Assembly: GCA_025464915.1 (NCBI GenBank)
Contig: JAODNF010000106.1
Coordinates: 1 to 16,556, forward strand
DNA length: 16,556 nucleotides
Source: Frankiales bacterium
GTDB lineage: Bacteria > Actinomycetota > Actinomycetes > Mycobacteriales > SCTD01
Reading direction: 5' to 3'
Both the position numbers and the translations under genes were made by a program. Positions 1-5,074 of the stretch are shown piece after piece. Every line of letters starts with the position of its first letter. Positions within the stretch are counted from its first letter, which is position 1. The notes beneath the pieces were generated by a model. The model ran no database searches. It was not told the origin of the DNA and saw nothing but the letters and a program-made list of their open reading frames with translations.

Positions 1-617
1 CGCACACCGGTGGGGGCGCCGCGATCGGCCGGCCGGTCGCGGGCAAGACCGGCACGACGAACGAGGAGAAGGCGGCGTGGGTCATCGGCTACACACCGCA
101 GCTCGCGACAGCCGTCTGGATGGGGTACTCGACGCCCGCGCCGATGCAGAGGATCCGCATCAACGGCCAGTACTACGGAGCCGTCTACGGCGGCAGCGTC
201 GCGGCCCCGATCTTCGCCGAGCTGATGACGCAGGCCCTCGACGGCATCCCCGTCGAGGACCTCCCGCCGATGCTCGGCGCCAACGCGGGCGGTGTGGCGA
301 CGGTCCCGGTGCCGAACGTCGTCGGGCTGCGGACCCCGGACGCCCAGGTCATGCTCCAGGGCGCCGGTTTCGTGGTGAAGGTCGCCCCAGCGGCCAACGC
401 CGGGCCGGTCCCGGAAGGCATCATCGCCACGCAGTCGGCTACAAGGGCCCCGGCCGGATCGGTCATCACGGTCACGCCCTCCAACGGCCGGGCACCGCTC
501 ACCAGCACCGCGACGCCGACCACGACGACGACCGTCCCCCCACCGACCGGCAAGCCGAAGCCGACGCACAAGCCCAAGCCGACCGAGACGCCGTCGCCCG
601 CTCCCAAGCCGACGTAG
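1..617 (+). CDS. Penicillin-binding protein, C-terminal part (transpeptidase end, PASTA domain, Pro/Thr/Lys tail); start lies outside window
   Basis: This is the 3' end of a peptidoglycan synthase of the penicillin-binding family, read in the frame whose first full codon is at base 3. The KTGTTNE box at about bases 45–65 is the conserved KTG motif of the beta-lactam-binding transpeptidase fold, which crosslinks peptidoglycan outside the membrane. It is followed by the usual 'GYTPQLATAVWMGY' strand. One PASTA domain (about bases 303–488, beginning VPNVVGL and ending VITVTPSNG) follows; such domains bind muropeptides or beta-lactams. The protein ends in a low-complexity tail rich in Thr, Pro and Lys, with TAG at 615–617. 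The C-terminal layout fits bifunctional class A enzymes (PonA-like), but the glycosyltransferase domain is not in view, so class A is inferred. The neighbouring yqeY is convergent. Confidence 0.93.
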   Translation, partial: HTGGGAAIGRPVAGKTGTTNEEKAAWVIGYTPQLATAVWMGYSTPAPMQRIRINGQYYGAVYGGSVAAPIFAELMTQALDGIPVEDLPPMLGANAGGVATVPVPNVVGLRTPDAQVMLQGAGFVVKVAPAANAGPVPEGIIATQSATRAPAGSVITVTPSNGRAPLTSTATPTTTTTVPPPTGKPKPTHKPKPTETPSPAPKPT

Positions 618-619
618 AC

Positions 620-682
620 CCGCGAATGGACACTGCGCTGCGGTTTTCAGCTCTGAGAGCGAAGCGCAGTGTCCATTCGCGG
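620..682. terminator. Perfect 20-bp inverted repeat between convergent genes, probable bidirectional terminator
   Basis: Bases 620–639 are exactly reverse-complementary to 663–682, with a 23-base loop that can itself add two pairs (641–642 with 660–661) after one mismatch. It begins 3 bases after the PBP stop and ends 3 bases before the yqeY stop, so it fills the gap between the convergent genes. There is no T-run on either side, as is common for actinobacterial hairpin terminators. The arms contain an AT-richer core (GAATGGACACT) that stands out from the surroundings. A dispersed repeat family is another possibility. Confidence 0.75.
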
Positions 683-684
683 CG

Positions 685-1137
685 TCAGGCGAGGGCGGCC
701 TTCACGGCTGCGGCGATGCGACCGCCCTCGGCCCGGCCGGCGACCTTGGGGTTCACGACCTTCATGACCTGACCCATGCCCTGCGGGCCGCTGGCGCCCG
801 TCTCGGCGACCGCCTCGGCCACGATCGCGGCGAGCTCGTCGTCCGACAGCTGCAAGGGCAGGTAGGCCGCGATGACCTTCTCCTCAGCCAGCTCGCGCTC
901 GGCCCGCTCCTGCGCCCCGCCGGCATGGAACGCCTCGGCGGCCTCGCGGCGCTTCTTGCCCTCGCGAGCGACGATCTTGAGCTCCTCGTCGTCGGTCAGC
1001 GCCCGGGCCTCCTTGCCCGCGACCTCCTCGTTGCCGATGGCGGTGAGCACCATCCGCAGGGTCGCCCGGGTGAGCTCGTCCTGCGCCTTCATCGCGACCG
1101 TCAGGTCGGCCTGCAGCTGGTCCTTGAGCGCTCCCAT
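685..1137 (-). CDS. yqeY: GatB/YqeY domain protein
   Basis: The 150-residue product matches the full length of the YqeY family: a helical N-terminal region opening with LKDQLQADLTVAMKAQDE, then TLRMVLTAIGNEE, and the C-terminal block beginning LPLQLSDDEL and containing MGQVMKVVNPKVAGRAEGG. This C-terminal block resembles the tail domain of GatB/GatE amidotransferase subunits that contacts tRNA. The free-standing protein's role is not settled; a tRNA-linked role is inferred from that similarity. The ATG at 1137 sits exactly seven bases after a TAGCCT box and lacks a Shine-Dalgarno sequence, which fits a leaderless message. The gene diverges from tRNA-Pro and converges on the PBP gene. Confidence 0.93.
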   Translation of the reverse strand: MGALKDQLQADLTVAMKAQDELTRATLRMVLTAIGNEEVAGKEARALTDDEELKIVAREGKKRREAAEAFHAGGAQERAERELAEEKVIAAYLPLQLSDDELAAIVAEAVAETGASGPQGMGQVMKVVNPKVAGRAEGGRIAAAVKAALA

Positions 1138-1144
1138 GCCCGGA

Positions 1145-1150
1145 AGGCTA
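1145..1150 (-). promoter_or_regulatory. -10 box of yqeY (leaderless promoter)
   Basis: On the minus strand TAGCCT stands seven bases before the yqeY ATG, which would put the transcription start at or next to the A of the start codon. No convincing -35 was found. The same spacing recurs at three other genes in this window. Confidence 0.6.
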
Positions 1151-1184
1151 GTGCGGCCGTCCGGTACGCTGTCTCGAGTTCCAT

Positions 1185-1261
1185 CGGGGTGTGGCGCAGC
1201 TTGGTAGCGCGCTACGTTCGGGACGTAGAGGCCGCAGGTTCAAATCCTGTCACCCCGACCA
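1185..1261 (+). tRNA. tRNA-Pro (anticodon CGG), CCA encoded
   Basis: A complete cloverleaf is visible. The acceptor stem is CGGGGTG (1185–1191) paired with CACCCCG (1251–1257). The anticodon stem CTACG/CGTAG encloses the loop TTCGGGA, so the anticodon is CGG, reading the proline codon CCG. The T arm carries the standard GGTTCAAATCC. The discriminator A at 1258 is followed by a genomically encoded CCA. The C1–G72 pair is a known bacterial tRNA-Pro identity feature. A possible -10 (TACGCT, 1165–1170) lies 14 bases upstream. The gene ends only 14 bases before the 3' end of a gene on the opposite strand, with no terminator visible between them. Confidence 0.97.
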
Positions 1262-1275
1262 CGTGTGCAGCGCCG

Positions 1276-1731
1276 TCAGGCGTGCCCGTCGAGCCCGCAG
1301 ATGCGCAGCCCCGCCGAGGTGTCACGCACTTCGAGGGTGTGCTGCTGGGCGCCCTTCTTGTACATCAGCAGGTAGGTCAGCTGAACGCGTGCCTCGGTGG
1401 GCGGCCAGTCGAACCTGAACGTCCTGGTCTGCTTCTCCTGCGCGACGGTGCCGCTGACGAGCTCGCCTCCGAGCCGCGCCTCGTTCTCGCGACCCGTCTG
1501 GAGGGTCGAGGCCGTGACGACTCCCGGGCAGGTGAGTGCGGCCGCGTCGTCGTACCGGCCGCTCTTGATGTCGACGAAGAACGTCGTGGTGAGGGCCTTC
1601 GCGCCGTCCTTGGACGCCGAGGGCGCCTGGACCAGGGCCACGACCACCAGCGCGAGCACCGCGAGGAGGCCGACGAGCCCGATCAGCGGACCTCGCTTGC
1701 GGGTGTCGGACGAGGGCGCGGTGGCGGTCAC
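1276..1731 (-). CDS. Small membrane-anchored protein with extracytoplasmic domain, unknown function
   Basis: The 151-residue product is not recognised with certainty. The GTG at 1731 is chosen because AAGGAG lies five bases upstream (1737–1742); a longer open frame would run into the divergent acyltransferase. Residues 1–13 are polar and basic, residues 15–34 form one membrane helix, and residues 36–151 should face outward (positive-inside rule). The outer part (from 'ALTTTFFVDIKSGRYDDAA' through 'DWPPTEARVQLTYLLMYKKG' to 'RICGL') has the length and alternating pattern of NTF2-like or DUF4878-type domains, with two cysteines (in ALTCPG and RICGL) that could form a disulfide. That fold assignment is a guess. 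It diverges from the acyltransferase gene across 72 bases. Confidence 0.82.
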   Translation of the reverse strand: MTATAPSSDTRKRGPLIGLVGLLAVLALVVVALVQAPSASKDGAKALTTTFFVDIKSGRYDDAAALTCPGVVTASTLQTGRENEARLGGELVSGTVAQEKQTRTFRFDWPPTEARVQLTYLLMYKKGAQQHTLEVRDTSAGLRICGLDGHA

Positions 1732-1736
1732 CCTTG

Positions 1737-1742
1737 CTCCTT
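1737..1742 (-). promoter_or_regulatory. Ribosome binding site fixing the GTG start at 1731
   Basis: AAGGAG on the minus strand, five bases before the GTG, is one of the few strong Shine-Dalgarno sequences in the window. It decides the start against a much longer upstream open frame. Confidence 0.8.
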
Positions 1743-1751
1743 CGGAGCCGG

Positions 1752-1757
1752 TAGCCT
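1752..1757 (+). promoter_or_regulatory. Possible -10 box for the acyltransferase operon
   Basis: TAGCCT lies 46 bases before the acyltransferase GTG. It would give a leader of about 40 bases that contains a seven-G run (1770–1776) and the AGGAG ribosome binding site at 1791–1795. No clear -35 was seen, so the call rests on one hexamer and position. Confidence 0.35.
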
Positions 1758-1803
1758 TGGCCTTGAGGCGGGGGGGACCGCTCGACCGACAGGAGTGCGC
1801 GCC

Positions 1804-2889
1804 GTGACCCGCCACGCTTCCGGTCACGTCTCCGCGCTGACCGGCCTGCGGGGGGTCGCTGTCGGGCTCGTCGTCGCGGCGCACGCGCACGTCGACCACC
1901 TCAGTGCGGGCCTGTTCGGCGTGGACGTCTTCTTCGTGCTCTCCGGCTACCTCATCACCGGCGTCCTGCTGAGCCTCACGCCCTTCGACGGCCGCCGCTG
2001 GGGGACGTTCCTCGGCCGTCGCGCCGCGCGCCTGCTCCCGGCGCTCGCCGTCACGCTCGTCGCACTTGCCGGCTGGGCCCTGGTCCTCGGCGACGCGGGC
2101 ACCTGCCTCGCGCTGGCCGCCACCCACTCGATGGACCTGCCGATCAGCGGCGCGTCGCAGTGCCCCGGGCCGTTCCACATCACCTGGTCACTGGCAGCGG
2201 AGGAGCAGTTCTACCTGCTGTGGCCGGCGCTGGTCGTCGTGCTCGCGCGGCTGACGGCCCGTCGGGCGGCGGCGTGGTGCTTCGCGGGGTACGCCGGGCT
2301 GTGGGCGGTGGCGGAGGTCGTGGCGCACACGGCCCCACAGGCCGCGGAGTGGTGGAACTACTTCCCCACCGGCCGGCCGTCCGCCCTGCTGCTCGGCTCG
2401 GGCCTGGCCTTCCTGCTCCCGCTCCGCGGCCACGGACGTCGGCTCCCCCCCGGCTTGAGCCGGGTCGCCGTACCCGCCCTGCTCGTGGGTCTGGTCCTCA
2501 CCGGGGTGCTCCTCGAGCTGCCGTCCGGGCCACGGGAGGTGCTGCTCGGCCCGCTGGTGGCGGTCCCGACGACGCTGCTCGTCGCAGCGCTCGTCAGCGT
2601 GCCCGGCCACGGCCTCGGGCGGTCCCGCGCGCTGGTGTGGCTGGGCGAGGTCAGCTACTGCCTCTACCTCGTGCACGTGCTCGCGCTGCACCTCGTGCGC
2701 CGGGTGCAGGGCGACGACGCGCTGCTCACCAACGCGGCCGGCGTCGTGCTCGCCCTGCTGGGCGCCTGGGCGCTGCACCGGTGGGTCGAGCAGCCCGTCC
2801 GCACGCTGGGCTACGCCTGGCTGAACCGGCGCGAGGCTGTGCACAACGCCCGCACGGACGACCTGCAGGCGCCTACCCTCGTGGGGTGA
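1804..2889 (+). CDS. Acyltransferase-3 family membrane protein (OafA/YrhL-like)
   Basis: This polytopic membrane enzyme of 361 residues should move acyl (typically acetyl) groups onto a cell-envelope sugar or lipid; the acceptor cannot be told from sequence. The family's R-x10-H motif is present as Arg16 and His27 (LRGVAVGLVVAAH). It is followed by FFVLSGYLIT, RRAARLLPAL, WSLAAEEQFYLLWP and near the end LGEVSYCLYLVH, all typical of acyltransferase-3. About ten hydrophobic segments are seen and no extra SGNH domain, so it is the short form. GTG 1804 is chosen because AGGAG (1791–1795) is eight bases upstream; an in-frame GTG at 1795 overlaps that site. A seven-C run lies at 2445–2451. Its TGA overlaps the start of the next gene. 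Confidence 0.93.
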   Translation: MTRHASGHVSALTGLRGVAVGLVVAAHAHVDHLSAGLFGVDVFFVLSGYLITGVLLSLTPFDGRRWGTFLGRRAARLLPALAVTLVALAGWALVLGDAGTCLALAATHSMDLPISGASQCPGPFHITWSLAAEEQFYLLWPALVVVLARLTARRAAAWCFAGYAGLWAVAEVVAHTAPQAAEWWNYFPTGRPSALLLGSGLAFLLPLRGHGRRLPPGLSRVAVPALLVGLVLTGVLLELPSGPREVLLGPLVAVPTTLLVAALVSVPGHGLGRSRALVWLGEVSYCLYLVHVLALHLVRRVQGDDALLTNAAGVVLALLGAWALHRWVEQPVRTLGYAWLNRREAVHNARTDDLQAPTLVG

Positions 2890-3146
2890 GCAGTTCCACG
2901 AAGGACGAGCCGAACGACGACAAGGAGCAGGAGCGCCGCGACAAGCGCTGGGCCAAGCTGCAGGCTGCGCCGAAGGGCGGCGCGACCGGCGGGCTCGGCG
3001 AGCTGATGACCGCGTTCTCACCGGGCGTGAAGCACGTAGCCGAGGAGCAGCGCCGGATGGCCAACACCGCCTACCAGCAGGACACCGAGTCCGAGCCTCC
3101 TGCCGACCTCGAGAAGAACGTCGTCAAGATCCCCCGCAAGAAGTGA
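2886..3146 (+). CDS. Small highly charged protein, unknown function
   Basis: The 86-residue product is not recognised. The GTG at 2886 overlaps the TGA of the acyltransferase (GTGA), and its own TGA overlaps the GTG of the nuclease gene, so it sits as a coupled link between two clearly real genes; this is the main support for it. The protein is soluble, with no signal or membrane segment. Its N-terminal third is very acidic and basic (DEPNDDKEQERRDKRWAKLQ), the middle is GGLGELMTAFSPGVKHVAEEQ, and it ends in the basic VVKIPRKK. No catalytic motif is seen. A small regulatory or nucleic-acid-associated role is possible but unsupported. Confidence 0.75.
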   Translation: MSSSTKDEPNDDKEQERRDKRWAKLQAAPKGGATGGLGELMTAFSPGVKHVAEEQRRMANTAYQQDTESEPPADLEKNVVKIPRKK

Positions 3147-3580
3147 GGCGGCTGCTCGGCCTGCTCCTGCTCGCGAGCTGTGCCGCCGGCTCGCCCGCGT
3201 CCGGCGGGCTGCTGCACGCCGCCCCGAACGGCGACGGCGACTCGTGGAAGGACACGACGGGGCGCGAGTACCGCCTCGGGCTCGTCAACACCCCGGAGCT
3301 GAACGAGTGCTACGGGCAGACTGCCTCGGCGGAGCGGAAGCGCCTGGTGCGCAAGGGGTTCCGGGCCGACGTCTACACGACGGACGTGCACGGGCGGTCG
3401 GTCTCGGTCGTCTACCTCGCCGACGGCCGCAACCTCAACGTCTACCTGGCACGGCACGGCTTCGCCAACGACAAGTACCTCGCGCAGTTCCGGCACGAGA
3501 ACGAAGCCCTGGCGCGCGAGCTGGACGTGGCGTTCGCCGCCGCCCGGCGCGAGCACGCTGGGCTGTGGGGTGCCTGCTAG
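3143..3580 (+). CDS. Lipoprotein with staphylococcal nuclease (SNase)-like fold
   Basis: The 145-residue product begins with a short lipoprotein signal (MRRLLGLLLLASC; lipobox L-A-S-C, Cys13), so it should be anchored on the outer face of the membrane. The rest matches the thermonuclease family: DGD near residue 33, then YRLGLVNTPEL (Arg44, Thr50, Glu52) and HGRSVSVVYLADG with Arg85, followed by LARHGFA. Arg44, Glu52 and Arg85 correspond to Arg35, Glu43 and Arg87 of staphylococcal nuclease. The Asp40 calcium ligand is replaced by Asn49; the VNTPE form may be tolerated in the family, so activity is plausible but not certain. GTG 3143 overlaps the preceding stop. A role in degrading extracellular DNA or RNA is inferred from the family. 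Confidence 0.88.
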   Translation: MRRLLGLLLLASCAAGSPASGGLLHAAPNGDGDSWKDTTGREYRLGLVNTPELNECYGQTASAERKRLVRKGFRADVYTTDVHGRSVSVVYLADGRNLNVYLARHGFANDKYLAQFRHENEALARELDVAFAAARREHAGLWGAC

Positions 3581-4008
3581 TTGCCCATCCGGAACGGCTT
3601 CGGCGGCGGCGTCAGGTCGGCGCGGGGGCAGTCGGCCAGGGTGTACCCGCCGAAGCCCAGGGCCTCGTCGCAGAGGTCCTCGACGGTCCAGCCGTGCTGG
3701 GCGCCGAAGGGCGTGATGGTGGCTCGGTAGACCGTGATCGCGTACTTCATCGGGGTGCCGTAGGTGACCTGGAGGCTGCCGATGAGCTCCGAGGTGCCCG
3801 GTGCGTCGGGTTCGTCCCACGGCCGGTCGAAGCGGCGCCACATGGTCGGGCTGGACCACCACTGGCCGTCGTTGCGGACGTCTCGGAGCGCCAGCTCGAC
3901 CAGCACCTGGCGCGCGGCCGACTCGGGAATGACGGCAGCGGGGCGGATGACCTCGCTGATGGAGACGTCCTCGTAGGCGGCTGCAGCGAGCTCTTCGAGC
4001 GGGTTCAC
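3577..4008 (-). CDS. Hypothetical protein, 143 residues
   Basis: I do not recognise this protein. It starts at a GTG (4008) and ends at TAG (3577–3579), sharing the tetranucleotide CTAG with the stop of the convergent nuclease gene. The product appears soluble, with no signal or membrane helix. It is rich in aromatic residues (QWWSSPTMWRRFDRPW, QVTYGTPMKYAITVYRATI), has two cysteines (in VEDLCDEAL and TLADCPRAD) and a proline-rich basic end (PPPKPF). The varied, non-repetitive composition and the exact fit between neighbours argue that it is a real gene. A GATAAG box six bases before the start, with TTGGGT 17 bases further up, could be its promoter. Confidence 0.78.
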   Translation of the reverse strand: MNPLEELAAAAYEDVSISEVIRPAAVIPESAARQVLVELALRDVRNDGQWWSSPTMWRRFDRPWDEPDAPGTSELIGSLQVTYGTPMKYAITVYRATITPFGAQHGWTVEDLCDEALGFGGYTLADCPRADLTPPPKPFRMGN

Positions 4009-4014
4009 GTAGGT

Positions 4015-4043
4015 CTTATCGGCACGCCCGGGCTGTCACCCAA
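4015..4043 (-). promoter_or_regulatory. Possible promoter of the 143-residue hypothetical gene
   Basis: On the minus strand TTGGGT and GATAAG are separated by exactly 17 bases, and GATAAG is six bases before the GTG at 4008. Each hexamer is only a partial match to consensus, so this is tentative. Confidence 0.3.
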
Positions 4044-4050
4044 GCGCGAA

Positions 4051-4056
4051 TAGAGT
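4051..4056 (+). promoter_or_regulatory. -10 box of the oxidoreductase–peptidase operon (leaderless)
   Basis: TAGAGT ends seven bases before the ATG at 4064, and no Shine-Dalgarno sequence is present. This fits transcription starting at the start codon. It would serve the three coupled genes 4064–8186. Confidence 0.6.
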
Positions 4057-4063
4057 CGCCCGC

Positions 4064-5074
4064 ATGACACGTTCCGTCGCCCTTCTGGGTGCCACCGGCT
4101 ACACCGGACGGCTCACGGCCGCCGAGCTCGAGCGGCGCGGGATCGCGCACCGGGTCGGCGGGCGCTCCAAGGCGCGGCTCGCGGACGTCCCGTCGTCGGG
4201 CGAGCGGTACGTCGTCGACCTCGCCGACCCGTCATCCCTCGACGCCTTCCTGAGCGGCGTCGACGTGGTCATCAGCTGTGTCGGCCCGTTCCTGCTGCAC
4301 GGCTGGCCGGCGGTCGAGGCGGCTGTCCGAGGCGGGGTGCCGTACGTCGACTCGACGGGCGAGCCGGCCTTCATGGCGGAGGTCTACCGCCGCTACCGCG
4401 ACAAGGGGCCGGCGCTGGTCCCTGCCTGCGGGTTCGACTACGTCCCGGGCGACCTCGGGGCGGCAGTGGCCGCCGCCGAGCTCGGGAGGCGACCGGAGCA
4501 GATCGACGTCGTCTACGCGATGGCCGGCGGCGGGGCGACCCGGGGCACCGCCAAGAGCGGGATCGGCATCGTCACCTCGGGCCGCCCCAAGCTGGGTCGG
4601 CTCGTCATCCCTGGTCTCTCCGAGGCGGTGCGGTTGCCGTGGGGCGAGGAGGTCACCGTCCCGTTGCACCAGCCTCAGGCGGTCGTCCGCACGGGGATCG
4701 CGGCGCCGTCGTGGGCGACCCGGGTCACGCAGGTCGTCGGCCCGGTGTCACCGGCGCTCTCACCCCTGCTCAAGCTGGCCCGGCCGCTGCTCGAGCGGGC
4801 CGTCGACCGGATGCCCGAGGGGCCGTCACCGCAGTCGCGCGCCGAGACCCGGTGCACGACCTGGTCGGTCGCCCGCGCCGGCACGGACGAGGTCCGCGTC
4901 GAGGTGAAGGTGCGGGACGCGTACGGGATCACCGCGCGCTTCCTCGTCGCCGCCTCCCAGCAGATCGCGGGGACCGGGGCCCTGGCGACGGCGGAGGCCC
5001 TTGACCCCAGGGGGTTCCTCGATGCCATGTCGTACGACGACGAAGGCGGCGCGCTGTCCTGGTCGGTCCTGTGA
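4064..5074 (+). CDS. Saccharopine dehydrogenase-like NAD(P)-binding oxidoreductase (trans-acting enoyl reductase-like)
   Basis: The 336-residue product opens with a Rossmann nucleotide-binding strand and loop (SVALLGATGYTG, Gly9/Gly12/Gly15). It then shows VDVVISCVGPFLLHG, VPYVDSTGEPAF, VPACGFDYVPGDLGA and GGATRGTAKSG. This succession is typical of the actinobacterial saccharopine-dehydrogenase-like group that includes mycobacterial trans-acting enoyl reductases such as Rv2953. True lysine-pathway saccharopine reductases are longer and this protein is unlikely to act there. The substrate is unknown; a lipid or polyketide enoyl group is one possibility by homology. No membrane helix is evident. 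The gene is first in a unit with two peptidase genes, and its TGA overlaps the next GTG. Confidence 0.9.
   Translation: MTRSVALLGATGYTGRLTAAELERRGIAHRVGGRSKARLADVPSSGERYVVDLADPSSLDAFLSGVDVVISCVGPFLLHGWPAVEAAVRGGVPYVDSTGEPAFMAEVYRRYRDKGPALVPACGFDYVPGDLGAAVAAAELGRRPEQIDVVYAMAGGGATRGTAKSGIGIVTSGRPKLGRLVIPGLSEAVRLPWGEEVTVPLHQPQAVVRTGIAAPSWATRVTQVVGPVSPALSPLLKLARPLLERAVDRMPEGPSPQSRAETRCTTWSVARAGTDEVRVEVKVRDAYGITARFLVAASQQIAGTGALATAEALDPRGFLDAMSYDDEGGALSWSVL

Noticed and set aside
1185..1261. tRNA-Pro as an attachment site of an integrated element
   Set aside because: No integrase, no direct repeat of the tRNA 3' end elsewhere in the window, and the neighbours look like ordinary core genes.
925..1803. 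Long upstream extension of the acyltransferase frame through the tRNA and the 151-residue gene
   Set aside because: It would cross a tRNA gene and an oppositely oriented gene with its own strong ribosome site; AGGAG plus GTG 1804 and the R-x10-H motif near the N-terminus fix the true start.
1732..2178. N-terminal extension of the 151-residue membrane protein
   Set aside because: The extension lies wholly antisense to the acyltransferase; AAGGAG five bases before GTG 1731 marks the real start.
4064..5074. Lysine biosynthesis or degradation enzyme (true saccharopine dehydrogenase)
   Set aside because: Only 336 residues with GATGYTG and the GFDYVPGDLGA block, which fit the trans-acting enoyl-reductase-like subgroup; proximity to lysC is 6–8 kb and on the other strand.
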